From: Gliomastix tumulicola
Taxonomy: Eukaryota; Ascomycota; Sordariomycetes; Hypocreales; Bionectriaceae
Assembly (NCBI GenBank): GCA_001599755.1
Contig: BCHX01000006.1
Span: forward strand, 3,583,336-3,647,335
Length of the DNA: 64,000 bases
Reading direction: 5' to 3'
Shown here: piece after piece, positions 22,762 through 35,786 of the stretch
Numbering within the stretch: the first letter of the stretch is position 1
Layout of the letters: every line of letters starts with the position of its first letter
Translations under genes and position numbers: made by a program
The notes under the pieces: generated by a model
What the model was told of the DNA's origin: nothing
Seen by the model: the letters and a program-made list of their open reading frames with translations, nothing else
Database searches by the model: none

Positions 22762-24457
22762 ATGAGCGCCTCATCCACCGTTGCCCGGAGGGCGGTGGCT
22801 AGAAACCCAATGTTGGGTAGCGGTAAGCCTTCAAACCGCTCCGGAACCGCCATCCAGACACATATCCTAACCCATCCCTTTTGCAGCCAGGGCATTCTCC
22901 CGCGGAATCGCGCCGTCCCTGATCGCCCGACATGTCGCCCGCCACTCCCAGGCCCAGGTGCCTGCGCTCGCCCTCCTCATCCCCATGCGCGCCATGAGCA
23001 CCGAGCAGCACCGATCAGACTCCGCGTCGTCCGCGCCCCCGCCCGGCTTCAACGTCGAGCAAGCTAAGAAGCCGCTCTCGAGCGACGCATCCGCGGCGGC
23101 CAAGGCCAAGGCAGACGGCAAGGAGAGCCTCGCGGCCACGGCCAAGGAGCCCGACACCACCAAGGAGGAGGCGTCCATCACCAAGCTGGAGGCCAAGAAG
23201 GAGGATCTGCACGACAAGCAGGAGATGGTCAAGAAGGAGAAGAAGGAGGACAAGCTCACGCTCTGGCAGAAGGTGAAGAAGGAGGCGCAGCACTACTGGG
23301 ACGGGAGCAAGCTCCTCGCGGCCGAGGTCCGCATCAGCTGGCGCCTGGCGCTCAAGATGGCCGCCGGCTACGAATTGACGCGGAGAGAGAACAAGCAGCT
23401 GCAGAGGACGGTCCAGGATCTGGGACGGCTGGTGCCCTTCTCAGTCTTCATCATCGTGCCCCTGGGTGAGGCGCTGCTGCCCCTCGCCCTGAAGCTGTTC
23501 CCCAACATGTTGCCCAGCACGTTCGAGGGCCAGAAGTCAAAGGAGAAGAAGGCCAGCCTCCTCCGGTCTACGCGGAAGGAGGTTAGCACGTTCTTGAGGC
23601 AGACTCTCAAGGAGACGGGTCTGCCCCTGAGCCAAGCCACTGCCCAGAAGGAGGAGTTCACCAACTTCTTCCGCAAGGTCCGATCGACCGGCGAGGCCCC
23701 CACGGCCGAGGACGTTATCAAGGTCTGCAAGGTCTTCCGCGATGATTTGACCCTTGACAACCTATCGCGCCCCCAGCTAGTGTCCATGTGCCGCTACATG
23801 AACCTCAACCGGTTCGGCACCGACATGATGCTGCGTTACCAGATCCGTCACCGCATGCGCCAGATCAAGCGTGACGACAAGGCCATCAGCTACGAGGGCA
23901 TCGACAGCCTGACCGTCTCGGAGCTGCAGCTGGCCTGCGCTGCCCGTGGCATCCGCACCCACAGCGTGTCTCCGGCCCGCATGCGTGCCGACCTCCAGAC
24001 TTGGCTTAACCTGCGTCTTAAGGAGGGCGTTCCATCCACACTCCTTGTCCTGAGCAATGCGTATATGTACGGCCAGGACGCGGGTGAGGGTGAGCACGCG
24101 AGCCAGATCGATGCCCTCATCGGTGTGCTCTCCTCCATCCCCGAGGAGCTCTTCCACGAGATCGAGCTCGAGGTGCACCACGCCGAGGGTGCTGCCACGA
24201 ACAAGCAGCGTCTCGAGGTTCTGCGTGAGCAGCAGGAGCTCATCGACGAGGAGGACAAGCAGAACCAGGAGAGCCAGAGCACTGGCCTGGCGACGCCCCG
24301 CGATGTCGATGACATTGATGAGAAGGAGGAGCGTCTGGCCTCGGCGGCGGCTGAGGGCGTCGAGAAGACTATCGCTGGCGAGATGGTCGACGCCGAGATC
24401 GACCAGGCCAAGGCTGCCGAGCAGGAGCGCAAGGCTGCTCCCACTGAGCAGAAGTAG
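22762..24457 (+). CDS. LETM1/Mdm38-type mitochondrial inner-membrane protein
   Basis: Exons 22762-22822 and 22887-24457 give 543 residues; the 64-bp intron splits an Ala codon. The N-terminus is rich in Arg, Ser and Ala with no acidic residue for about 60 positions, as expected for a mitochondrial presequence. A lysine/glutamate-rich coiled region covers about residues 90-135. One membrane segment follows (LVPFSVFIIVPLGEALLPLA), then the LETM1 ribosome-binding-like domain and acidic coiled coils at the C-terminus. Known role: K+/H+ (or Ca2+/H+) exchange across the inner membrane, volume control, and in yeast the attachment of mitoribosomes. It is head to head with the mitochondrial adenylate kinase gene. 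Yeast has two paralogues (Mdm38 and Ylh47), which I cannot tell apart here. Confidence 0.92.
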
Positions 24458-25562
24458 ACTTGACTTCTATCTGCCAGACGATACCACCCAAGAAGCGCCC
24501 CCTCCCCTCCCTTCTCTCCGAGATGCCATACCATGTCATCTATAACCACTCTTACCGCTTCTACACCCCCCCTGTATATTTTTCATATGTATGAATCCTC
24601 TTTGAGGCACGGGGAACGCGGAGCCGGGGGTTGCTGTGTACGAAAAACCCAAAAAACACGAAACACTCATTGCAACAAGGAAAACACAACACATGACAGA
24701 TACCTGGGCACGGGGAGAGACAGAGCCATCATGCTCTATTTCACGAAGGAAACGCGACACTCTGGGGGATGCCTCGCCCCCCCGAAAGACAGGGGTCGGT
24801 GTTTTATGTACTCTTTTTTCTTTTGTTTTTGCCTGCTCCTTTTCTGTTTGGCACCCGTTATTTGACGGGTTCGGGTAGTTGGCCGGCAGAAGGGGATCAC
24901 ACCACGATTGGGATAGACTTGACATACTTACTCAGGCACTGAATAGACTTTCCACTTTTCTCTCGAGCTTGGTGTATATGTTTGCTTGGTATTGTCAGTG
25001 ACTGTGATGATTCACTTTGATGTTGGTAATGGCTGTGACTAGTCGCCTACTCAACACCGCACTTGGACGCACAAAGTCTTATCCTTCCCTTCCCCATTTG
25101 TACAATTCATCTTGTACCATGAACGGTCGTGTATTTGAATATTTATATGGGTAGCTCGTTCTGAGCGAGGCCAGGCTTCCCTCCACGCTGACACCTCTCG
25201 TCCACTTCCCGCGGTCCAGGGTATCTCGGTGTTCTCGGTCTGCCGAGGTGACTAAGCAGGCTTATCTTGGCGATAACAACGTCACAGGCTAAGCCGGATC
25301 CCCCGTTGCCCCACTCTCGAGAATACGTCTCCCCCAAGGCTACAGCGTCACCAACTCCCCAGCTCCTACACAGCCCCTCTGTCCCTCCCCTGCTTCTACA
25401 ATCATTCCCGACAGACGGCATTGCGACTCGCTCCCAGACGAAACGAAACGAAAAACACTACGAGGACGCCTAATACGAGCGGAGAAAAATATCCGGCACC
25501 GCAGACTGAATTGAACCACAATAGGGTCCGCTTGCGCCGAGAGTGGCGGACAACACAACATC
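24458..25562. other. Intergenic, LETM1 to SNX4
   Basis: 3' flank of LETM1 and 5' flank of SNX4. No further gene is visible. Confidence 0.5.
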
Positions 25563-27117
25563 ATGGGGGGGTCGAAGCAGCAGCAGGACAACTTCTCCAA
25601 CGTCTCGTGGAGCGACCATGTCCACGAACAGCAGGACCGGGCGATGCCGCCGGCTGAGGAGCCGGGACACACGCTCGACGGACCGGGTACATCACTTGAG
25701 CACGAGCCGAATGCGCTCGGCCACGAGAAGCTGCGGTGTGTTGTGGGAACGCCCTTGAAGGAGAGCGACGGCACGAAGGATGTCTTTGTTTCGTACCTGA
25801 TCACCACGCATGTATGTGCCCTGCAGATGCCCCCCTAGCCCCCCTTCTGCCTTCTCTTGGGCTTCGTGCCATACTGACACCCATCCCCAGAGCACGTTCC
25901 CCCAGTTCCAGAAGAAGAACACCCGCGTGCGCCGCCGCTTCACCGACTTCGTCTTCCTCTACAAGCAGCTCGCGCGCGACTTCCCCGCCGTCGCCGTGCC
26001 GCCCATACCGGACAAGCAGCGCATGGAGTACGTCCGCGGGGACCGCTTCGGCAGCGACTTCACGTCGCGCCGCGCGCACTCGCTGCAGCGCTTCCTCACC
26101 CGGCTGAGCCTGCACCCGACGCTCCGCCGCGCGCCGCTGCTGCACTCCTTCCTCGAGTCGCCGGACTGGAACGCCACGATGAAGAGCCGCGGGGCGAGGG
26201 GCAGCAGCTCGAGCGACGCGGGCGTGAGCGGGGGCGGCGGCGGCGGCGGTGGTGGAGGGGGCGGAGGTGGTGGTGTGTTTGATAACCTGACGGATACGTT
26301 CATCAACGCCTTCACCAAGGTGCACAAGCCCGACAGGCGGTTCCTCGAGGTCAAGGAGAAGAGCGACAAGTTGGATGAGGATCTTGCGAGCATAGAGAAG
26401 GTGGTGGCGCGCGTCGCCCGGCGCGAGGCGGACCTCGAGACGGACCTGCACGACCTCGCGGAGCAGTTCCAGAAGCTGATTACGCTTGAGCCCGGCGTCG
26501 AGCCCGCGGTGCACGCCTTCTCGGCGACGGTCGAGGACTCAGCCGCGCACCTCCGCAAGCTACACGACGTTACGGACCAGGACTACCTGGGTTCCCTGCG
26601 CGACATGCAGGCGTACAGTCTATCGCTCCGCCAGCTCCTCAAGGCGCGCGAGCAGAAGCAGCTCGACCACGAGCAGCTGACTGAGTACCTCAACAAATCG
26701 ACCTCGGAACGTGACACCATGAAGGGCTACGGCCACCAGCACCCGGGCATGACGGGCGCCGGCAGCGTGTACCAGTCAGCCACCTCGGGCGCCTCGGGCT
26801 TCCTCCGCAACAAGATCGAGGACGTCCGCGGCGTCGACCACGAGCAGGCGCGGCGCGAGCGCGCACGCAAGCTCGAGATGCGTGTCGAGGAGCTTACAGC
26901 CGAGGTCGAGCGTGCGCGGGCCACGAGCGATCTCTTCGACGACGAAGTGGTGCGCGAGGTGTCCAACTTTGAGCGCATCAAGCGCATCGAGTTCAAGAGC
27001 CAGCTGAGCGGGCTCGCGGACGCGCACCTGCAGTTCTACGGCGAGGTCGCGGATCTCTGGGAGAAGTATGTCCAGGAGATGGAGGGCGACGTGCGGGATA
27101 GTCGGGTTGAGGTGTGA
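25563..27117 (+). CDS. Sorting nexin Snx4/Atg24 (PX-BAR)
   Basis: Exons 25563-25811 and 25891-27117 give 491 residues. The PX domain runs from about residue 56 to 165; its phosphoinositide motif is RRRFTDFVFLYKQL (Arg97-Arg99, Phe100) and the second basic site is near RRAHSLQRF. A BAR domain of long helices fills about residues 210-485. The linker carries a run of about 15 glycines (26228-26275) coded by GGC/GGT/GGA codons. Known role: retrieves SNAREs such as Snc1 from early endosomes to the Golgi and supports selective autophagy (pexophagy, mitophagy) as heterodimers. Domain order and length fit Snx4. The polyglycine linker is unusual and probably variable in length. Confidence 0.92.
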
Positions 27118-29112
27118 GGGGATTGGAATTTTGGGCGAGTTTGATTTCCTTATGATGATGTGGTTCCTCTTTTTCTTTTTCTTGTTTGAGAGGATGCAGA
27201 ATGGTAGCTTGGCCGTAATGGGAGAACTGAGCCCCCTTTATTATATCTGATTTTCGACTCGAGGTCATTGTGTCTGCTCTCTTGCGTTTGGTGATGTGAT
27301 TCGAGATGTGTATAAGAAGGGGGCTTGGTGATTCATAGAGCTGGGTTCGTATCCCACATGAGGTGTCGGGTTTCTTACTGCAAGAAGGAACCGTGATTTC
27401 ATGTATGGTTTGTTGGCTGTGCCTGTTTCTACATAGACGTCTCTGGGGATTTTCTTTTTCTGAGGCAAGACATGTGGCGGATTGCTTGGGTGAGCGACTC
27501 ACTAAGCACGAGCTTTGAAGAAGATCCGGCGACCTGGGATTTCTTGCGTTAGAATTGTAGAAGTGTTCTTCCGGGATAGATGCTTGTGCCATGTATGCTT
27601 GGTCAGTGTATAATATGATATGGGCTTGTCTCGGTCATGTGTATATGCATACTCGGATAAGGCATGGCAGGCCAACAGTCAGCACCCTGTTCCTTGTAGG
27701 ACGCCCTTGAAGATAATTATGATGGGATCTTTGGCCGAACTGTCGTCCGATTTGGTCGAGATATCAGTATCTGCCCATCATATGCTGCTCATGAAGGCAT
27801 CGGACGTCTGATCCATTCGTCCTCGACTCGTTCCGTTCGTCTTTAACGAGGGAGTGCCTTGTGACGCCGTCCGTCTCCATCTTCGACCTCGCTGTATTGG
27901 GTTCGAGCAAGGCGCCCTGGAATCAACCAGGTAAGGAGGATTCTCGCACCCCCCAATGCTAGGCTTGTGAGATGCTTTGGATGTCTCTCAATCCTGTAGT
28001 AATAAACGAAGTCAACTACACTCATGCCTAGGCCCTTATCGGACCTCAAGAGGTATCGCATGCTCACTCGGGAGCACTCTGCTGCACACTTGAGTCTCCT
28101 CTCGATATATTCCTTAGGTAGGCAAATGCCACCGCACTGGAGTGACTGATTGCTCTCGCGTCACTGGGGAGTTGAAAATCGTCGTCCCTGGGGTGGGAAT
28201 TGAAGGGGCTCGAGGGGCCTGGAGGGTCTGATAAAGGGTCGGGTTGGAGAATCTCTTGGAACATTCTGTATTCGGTCTTGAGGGTCGATCTAGAGGTGGT
28301 CGTCGATGCCAGGCGGGCTTTTCAACAGAATCGTGAAGGAGCGTAGCCCGCAGAGGCTCCAAATCTATGGTTTGGTGCAAGGGCTGGTGTCAACGTGCTC
28401 GAGGTTCAAGAAGGGATGAGGGGGATTAGGAGCTTACCTTTTGCGTTACCTAGCATGAATGAATCGCTTCTATCATAGTCTTGCTCTGCCTGTGGGTGAC
28501 TCATCCTGACTGGGCTCCCTGGTTTTTGGCAGATGGAGGAGATCAACCAGATGTCGTGCGGCAGCACCTCCAGCGAGAAGTGGAAATACCCGTGATGAAA
28601 GTTAGGAGAAAAAGGCAGTATTGGATCTTGTTTTGAAATGACAGATGAAAGTGAACAAAAAGCCCTAATTTTAAGCGAGTTGTGCGAAGGGGAGTAGCAG
28701 CATGGAGGGGGTTCAGTCAACGCAGGGAAACTGGCCTCCGTTTGTGCTCGTTTTCCCAGTCAACGCCTGCATGTCACGCACAAAAGATGAGAAATTTTAT
28801 GAATCGAACTTTTCTATTGGGCCGCCCTTACAGTACCGAAGCAAACGACCCTCTGGTTGACTAAATACAAGGACTGTGTTTAGTTTCCGTGAAGATGCGA
28901 GCAGCATTCTGTGATATGTAGGTAGGCTCCTGAATTGTCCACCGAAGGAGAACATGTTACAGGACATGATTCTCGTCGCAAAAACAAATGGGTATCTCTC
29001 ATCGTGTCCTCGTTACTGCCCACCGGCTCTCATGTCATGAAATCAGCAACAGGATTCGTCTGTCCCCTGCCGAGACTCCGTGCCCCGCCGCTTCCTTCCA
29101 TGGTTGAGCGCC
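27118..29112. other. Two kilobases without a supported gene
   Basis: Both strands carry only short frames. One on the minus strand at 27843-28067 (74 residues) reads moderately like protein but has no partner exon or known motif. I cannot support a gene here. Confidence 0.4.
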
Positions 29113-29957
29113 TTAGTTGTTCTCGGAACGATCGACGTTGATGGGGGATCGGGGAGACTCCCGCTTCTTGTCATGGAGCCAGGCGCGCACGGTGATGCCA
29201 TACTCCACGACGTCGAGGAACTGTCCGTCCTGGAAGATGATCTGCCGGCGCCAGCCCTCGACGGTGAAGCCCAGACGGTGGAACAGGCGCATGGCGGCGT
29301 TGTTGTACGAGGGGATGCTGGCATGGAGGGTATGGAGGTCAGCACGGTCGAAGGACCACTTGAGGGCCCAGGCGAGGGCCTCGGAGCCGTAGCCGTTGGA
29401 GCGGTAGCCCGGGGCGAGGGCCATGGTGATCTTGCCGTTGCGGTAGACACCCAGTCCGAAGGGGTCGGCAGGCGGGACGCAGACGTAGAGGAAGCCGATG
29501 ATGGACTCCATGGCCGTGAGAGGCTCGCCGGCAACCGTGGCGTCGCCGGGGCGCTGGTCGTGGAACTCCTCGCCGGGCTGCAGGCAGATGGCCACGCCGA
29601 GGAGGCAGTTGGTGATCTTGTCGATGAAGCCGTCGACGTCGTCGTCGGTGAAGGGCTGCACCTGCTGGATGCCCAGCTTGCCCTGGACGTCCGTGTCGAG
29701 CAGGGACTGGGCGATGAAGGTGCGGAAGGCAGGGTCCTCGCGGTCGGGCTTGAGGTACTGCAGACGGCGGGTCTGGAACGCCTCGGTGAGCTGGGGGAGG
29801 GCCTTCATCTTGGTAGGCTCGGTGGGCAGGCGTATGTACTTGAGGCTTTGTTAGATGACGGGTGAAAGAAGGCTGGGGGTCTATGTGTGCGTCTTACCGC
29901 GAGGTGAGTCTTGAGGACGTTGCTCTCGCCGTCACGGCTTTCCTGGGCGGATGGCAT
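29113..29957 (-). CDS. GNAT-family N-acetyltransferase
   Basis: Exons 29957-29898 and 29838-29113 give 261 residues. The intron is 59 bp with GTAAGA donor and CAAG acceptor. The acetyl-CoA binding motif is PGYRSNGYGSEALAWAL, and the downstream beta-alpha unit contains NNAAMRLFHRLGFTVEGWRR, the usual C-terminal half of RimJ/RimL-type enzymes. Such proteins acetylate N-terminal amines or small molecules. The substrate cannot be read from the sequence. There is no signal peptide and no membrane segment, so a cytosolic place is likely. Confidence 0.88.
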
Positions 29958-31277
29958 GGTTCCCGTGAATGAAGCGTGAAGAGAAGCGAAACTGGGTGGA
30001 TTTGTTGGGATTGAGGGTTGGAAAAGGAGTGCGAGGAACAAGGAAAGCTCAGTAACGAGACACAAGCTGAAGGCGATCACGGTCACTGGTCGAGAAGCGA
30101 GAGTGATCCTGCGTGGGTGAGCAGGATGCTGAGGCTTCCTTGTTGTTGTGTGTAGAGGGAAGAAGAGAAAGTGAAGAGAGGGCAGACCCCACCGACGAAT
30201 TTATGCTCGAGGAGGGGCAGAAAATGATCTCGCTGGATCAGTAAATGTGCGTGAACGCCCAGGTGAGCAAGCACCGCTAGGCAGTTTGCACCACGTCACT
30301 TCACCGCTGAACGGCTGCAAGTGCACGGACGGGAACGATATCTGCACCAATTTCTCATTCACCTTTTAATCACTTGATTTTCGAAGCCGTGCACGGACGC
30401 TAAAGATCAAACATGGGATGTATGTCAAGATCAACCATGGCATCACCCATTATCGATACCAAAAGTGCAGCCTCCTGGCCCAACACACTCAACAACAGGT
30501 CACCTCGAGATCGAATGCTACTCATGTTCCGAGCCTCCAGGTGTATTGATTTCTTCCAGGCATAATGCCTCATGCCCGCCCTTCAGAAAAAAACAACTAA
30601 TCACGTGGTGCAGTGCACACAGTAAGCGCCAGTCACCCCGTCAATAATCGAGCCTCGCTAACATTTGCCCCTACAGAAGCACGCAAACACCGTCGACAGC
30701 ATCAAGTCATTTCGGTAAAGGCAAAGACTCGAAATACTTGATAAAGTGGCGACGAGAACCACGGCATCGGAGTGCACCGCACGAATACTTCACGGACGTG
30801 GTCGACATGGCCTTCAGCAATGCCCCAAGGCTTCATAATATCATACACCCTCAAGATCCTACTCGGATCTCATGATTTTGACGGCCCTCGACCATTACAT
30901 CCATTACTTTCATGAATAATCATACCAAGCACCAGCAATGGTGAGCTTGACGGATGTGCTCCAGGACCCTGCGGACTCTCCCTACGCCCCCTCTACCACA
31001 AAAGATCACCATCGATTTTGTCTGTCATGCTGACCACCTTGTAGCAAGGAATAGGATGAGGCTCCTGACTACAGACTGTTGACTTTCCAAGCTATTCCCT
31101 GGCGACACGCTGGTCAACACCTATACTTGGCCTCATCACATCCCACACTTCCCCAGTCGACGATCAAGACTTGGCAGCGAACCAAGCCGATGGAAGCAAC
31201 CCACCACCCTGTCAGAACAACACCTCTGAGGTACCACCACATCTATTATCCATACCCCCAAAACCGTTCCGTTGAGG

Positions 31278-31291
31278 GGCTAGAAGGCTAA
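31278..31291 (+). promoter_or_regulatory. Two GGCTAR sites (XlnR/Xyr1-like)
   Basis: GGCTAG (31278-31283) and GGCTAA (31286-31291) lie about 400 bp upstream of the GH131 start. GGCTAR is the binding site known for XlnR/Xyr1, activators of plant-wall degrading enzyme genes. The motif is short, so chance occurrence is possible. Confidence 0.35.
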
Positions 31292-31422
31292 CCCTAGTAA
31301 CGATTAGTTCTAGTAGAAGAACAACGAGATGCTTGCTGGAAAAGAAATTGGCATGGTCAGAATTGTCGCCCCGACAGCAGCCCGGCAAACAAATGCCGCT
31401 GGATTTTGGCTGGCAGGCCAGG

Positions 31423-31442
31423 GGCTGGCTGGCTGGCTGGCT
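31423..31442. repeat. (GGCT)5 tandem repeat
   Basis: Five perfect GGCT units lie 250 bp upstream of the GH131 start codon. Confidence 0.9.
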
Positions 31443-31596
31443 GACTTGTCGTGGGTAAATTGCAAACCCCTGGCAGATCGGCCGCTGTCAAGATCCGAAC
31501 TTCCGCTTCAGTTCATCCCGCGAAATTTAGCACGGGGATGGGCGGGACGAAAGCTGGTAGGGCCGGAGTCTCGTACTCCGTGGTGGCTTGCCGGCT

Positions 31597-31604
31597 TATA
31601 TAAA
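31597..31604 (+). promoter_or_regulatory. TATA box of the GH131 gene
   Basis: TATATAAA lies 88 bp before the ATG at 31692, a good distance for a fungal core promoter. Confidence 0.6.
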
Positions 31605-31691
31605 TCTACGGAAGGGGCCAGCTAACGAGGATCGAAACGTTCCAGGGCCCTCGCGACGACCGATATACACTCCTTTACTCCTTCACTCAAG

Positions 31692-32729
31692 ATGCTCGTT
31701 TCGCCCATCACCGCGGCGGCCATTGGCCTCGTTGCAGCAGCAGCCTCGGCTCGCATCATCCCCCGTCAAGCGGCTTCCTGCCCCGTCGTCTTCGACGGCC
31801 GCGTCCCCCTGGCCGCGACCCCTGAAGACTTCGACACGGCCAACGGCGGAGGATGGAACCCCTTCAACCCCGGCTACGTCAAGGGCCAGACCCTGAAGTG
31901 GTCCGACATCCTCCTCCTGCCCTCCAACATCGAGAGCTCCCTCTTCGACGCGGCCAACGCCTCCTCGTCGCCCGAGGTCACCATCAGCGATCTGAGCATC
32001 TTCAACAACCAGCAGGGCTTCCGGCGAGCGGGTCTGCAGTTCGCGAAGGACTCGAACGCGGGCAGCCCTGGGTCATCGGGCAAGAAGACGCTGCATTTCA
32101 GTCTGCGGCTGGACGAGGAGCGGCTCTTCAATCTGACGCACGAGTATCTGGTATGCATGGCTATGGGAGGTGGAATGAAAAAATAAAGTGTTTGCTGACT
32201 GCGAGGTAGATTGTTTGGCACGAGGCAGGCGACTACTCGTCGAACCAGTTCAACTTCCAGGCGGGCTCCCTCATCGGCAGGGAGAATGAAGACCAGCCCG
32301 ATACCTGGAAGCTGCTCGACCGGAACAATGTGCTCATCTGGTCTACGCCGATCGAGACGGGCATGTGGCAGAACTTTGCCATCACGCTTGACTTTGAGCA
32401 GAAGTATGTTCAACCAGTGCACAGAACGCGCCCAAGAAATTATGCTGACCATCGAAAAAAAAAACAGTCTCATCCAGGGCTGGTACTCCTCTGGCCTCGA
32501 TCCCCTCGAGGAGGCCTTTGCCCCCGTCAGCAACGATAATTCAGGCGACGGCCAGTACCAGCTGGGCATCCTGAAGAAGCCTACGGGCACTGACGACGTC
32601 GTCAACGGCGGCTACCAGGAGAGTCCCGTTGACGAGGGTCTGATCTACGGCGGCATCTTCCTCGAGGATAGCGCGGATGATTGTGTGTCGAAAGCTCCGG
32701 CCGCAGGCATCAGGCGGCTCCGATTGTAG
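31692..32729 (+). CDS. Secreted GH131 beta-glucanase
   Basis: Exons 31692-32150, 32210-32403 and 32468-32729 give 304 residues. A signal peptide (MLVSPITAAAIGLVAAAASA) leads to a likely Kex2-type RIIPRQ site. The body shows GH131 hallmarks: VVFDGRVPL, NPFNPGYVKGQTLKWSDILL, a QGFRRAGLQ segment and EAGDYSSNQFNFQAGSLIGR. Known role: GH131 enzymes are fungal secreted hydrolases with activity on beta-1,3/1,6- and beta-1,4-glucans. There is no carbohydrate-binding module or GPI signal. The intron 1 acceptor (GGTAG) is the only one that keeps the frame. A TATA box and XlnR-like sites upstream suggest inducible expression. Confidence 0.88.
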
Positions 32730-35700
32730 CTTAGAAGCTGGCAGCAATTTTTTGGGACGGTGGTCGTGGAAGGACGAGCAGCTATCTTCCTTGATCGATC
32801 GATGAATAGAAACAGTCTAAATATCTTGGATGTGTATAAGCTCTTGATGTGTTCATCTGGTTTTCTGAATTGGTCCCGATGTGACCTCTGCTATTGAACC
32901 GCAGGTCAGATATTTCTCGATGCCTTGGATCTGCAATAATCGTACATCTGCTTGCTTTTGAGACCGCCTACCGTGCGTGCTGGAACGCCTAGTCTCTAGA
33001 GTTGGGTGATCACGGAAAGGATCATGTCGAAGCTGACACCACTGGGCAGCCAATGCATTACTGACGTTGATCTGCATCATGAACAAGAACAAACATCACA
33101 CCGATCGAACATGCACCTCGGCATACAACCACTGCTAGGACTGATTGTCCTGGGAATCTATTGAAGGAGGTAGCCCACCGACGTTCGTCGTAACTCGGCA
33201 AATATTACGAGAGGTCCTTCCTAAATACAGACGAAGATTTGTAGATAGAGGCCAATTAGAATGTCTGGCAGTCTTTGGTAGTGTTGAATACAAGCACGAG
33301 GAAGGATGATGATCTTGAGGGTACAAGGGACCAGGCGGCTTGCCCCAGTCATGAGTGACCTTTTCTACGTCTCCCAGACGTTGGGGTGCTTTCTGGAGCA
33401 AAGGGACCCTAGCTATCGTCGGCGAAGGTCAATATGTAAGCGAGGCAAATCAACACGGACTAGGTATGCGGCCTTCCATAGGTCCAGAGAGATTTTGCAG
33501 GAAGGTTTTTGCTAGTCTTTCACCTCAAGAGGCCGTCATGGCTAAAGATGATCACTGTCCGTGAGGAAAAAATCCGTGGGTGATTGCGAGTGAAGCGGAC
33601 GCGCGATGCCGCTTCTGCCAGGCATCCATTCAGGGTATGGGTAATCCCCCAAACTCTTCGACTGGAATCCCTCGGGACCAAGGCCGCAGAGCCTGCAGCG
33701 TGCGATTCTTCGCTTCTGGGGCTTCTCAGCGCCTGCACAGGGACGCTGTTGGAGCCTGTGCTGCGTGCGGCGGCCGTTTGTGGCGATCTTGGTGCACGCC
33801 TAGACTGAATGCTTGCTTGGTGCGTGCGGGAGGGTGGCCTCGTGATGCGGTGTGAGCTAGAGAATGGTTATCACAATATTGAGTGAGGGTGAGGGGTGTA
33901 TAGTGAGCCGCTGCTTGGATTCATTGAGTGCCGCCTTGTGGAATTTCGCTTTCGATGGCTGGGGAGCTCTGCTGCTGTGCTCGCTATTGATCATCAAGCC
34001 CTTTGGTCTGCTTGTGGAAGCGCAAGGAGACGCACAAAAGGAGAGGCATGTTGACGCTGGCCTTTGCGTCCCCGACGTGGAATGTCGCCGAGCGCACCAA
34101 ATGCTGGAAAGTCACCACCTGCAGCGTCAGCAGGGTGTATAGCACTCTGCAAAGGCCAGGGGCCCAGCAAAGGCTGGCCTGATGCGCTGTAAGGGCATGT
34201 CTGCGAGGTTGTTTGCGTAAACAAGCAAACACAGCCAAGGGCGCAGAACTGCCGGGGCGCGGTTCGGAGAATACAGCCAGCCCATGGGCACCATCCCCGG
34301 GACTGCAGAAGCCGGCTTGGGAGGCAGAGGAGGGGAAACGGAAATGCTCGTACGATCTCGAAACTGCCAGGCCTGAGCCTCGTTTTGATCAGAGTGTGTC
34401 GCCAAGCGGGCGGTTTCGATTCATTGGCGAGGGAAACCTCAAGCTGACCCGGATCAAGAGAGGCTTGCGATTCTCGGGCGTCTGGACGGTGCCACCGGTT
34501 CTTGGTGTGCTGCTGCCGCCTGCGACGTTTTGAGGCGCAGGAAATGCGCTCCCGTATTATCCTGTAACTCCTAGAGACAGGGTCGCGGTGACAGATTTAT
34601 CGGCAGATGGCCGTTGGAGGCCTGCCCGCAGCGCTTGAATTCGCAACTGCGCACTGGAATGAGCAATTCGGAAACATCACAGTGATCGATTCGTCTCGTC
34701 CATGAATCGCGCTGGACGACGGGAGAAACGTAATCGAAATGCGGGATGCTGGGTGAATCTGCGACAGTCAGCGAGGCATCGTCGACGCGGAGTGAATCAA
34801 TAACAGAGACAGCCCGTGCCTATATCGCCACCAGACAAGCACCAAACAGCGCTGCTGGGCGCCGCTGAAACGCCAGACGTCGCAGTGCTCCTTGGAATGC
34901 TCACTAATTAATAAAGCACCACCCACCCCTATTAGTTAGTCGCCTCCTCCTCGGGGTTTGCTGGGGGGGTTGGCGCCGCCCTGAGACCTGTCACAGGCTC
35001 GTCTCGGAAAACTGCCGAAAGGGGAGCGCTGCGACACCGGCAGAAGCGCGGCCCGTAAACGTCTGATGTCTCAAGCCGGGGCAGGTCGTCGCTGAGAAGG
35101 AAGCTGGAGGGCAACTGGAGGTGCCGATCAAACACCCCTGAACAGCACGCCAGCGAGCTCCTCCTAGGCTCCTACAGGCTACAGTGGAAAGTCCACCCCC
35201 TGCAGGCCAAGCGACAAGCCTGCATCTTCGTGCGTGCTAACAAAATGCTTATTTTCGGATCAGCACGACATCCTTGCTCGAGTGCTCGAGGCAAAAAAGA
35301 AGGTTAAACGACACAAACTGACTACTACTGCCTACTCCGGAGTAGAGACGAAGAAGAGCTGGGGATCGGGATCTGAAGCCGTAGCGTCCTCCAGGCCTCT
35401 CAGCATGGATCCCAGCCGGTTTCGGTTTCGAGACGGGGGGGTCTGTCTGCGCCGCTCTTCTCCTGTTTTGCGAGTGATGATGCAAACCTGCCTGGGAGAG
35501 CTCGGGGTTGATCTACCAATGTATATAGAAGACTGCACATGGCCGCTTCTCTTCGTCTGTTGTTGGAGTCCCTCATCCCTCCTTTGCACTGCAAATCCCT
35601 CCACTCCTCCGCTCTTTTCCTTTTTCTGTCCTTTTCTTCTTCTTTTTCTTCTTCTTTTCATCGCTGGCGAGACCTGTGTCAAATCTACTGGTTAGATTCT

Positions 35701-35786
35701 GTCCGCTCTCGTTCTGTGTCTGGCTGGCCCACGTTCTCTTCTTCATCTTCTTCTTTTTTCTCACCTCTTTTTGACCTTTTCTCATC
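32730..35786. other. Three kilobases without a supported gene
   Basis: Between the GH131 gene and the repeat-protein gene I find only short frames. The last 200 bp are strongly pyrimidine-rich and are listed as a promoter element. Confidence 0.45.
35522..35780 (+). promoter_or_regulatory. TATA-like site and CT-rich leader of the repeat-protein gene
   Basis: TATATAGA at 35522-35529 is followed by a long CT-rich tract (about 35580-35780) that ends six bases before the start codon. CT-rich leaders of this kind are common at strongly expressed genes in filamentous fungi. Confidence 0.45.

Larger units (their letters stand above)
29958..31691. other. Intergenic, contains the GH131 promoter
   Basis: About 1.7 kb without a supported gene. 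The right end carries a GGCT tandem repeat, two GGCTAR sites and a TATA box that are listed separately. Confidence 0.5.

Noticed and set aside
27843..28067. Possible small protein of 74 residues, minus strand
   Set aside because: Protein-like in places but has no motif, partner exon or flanking signals.
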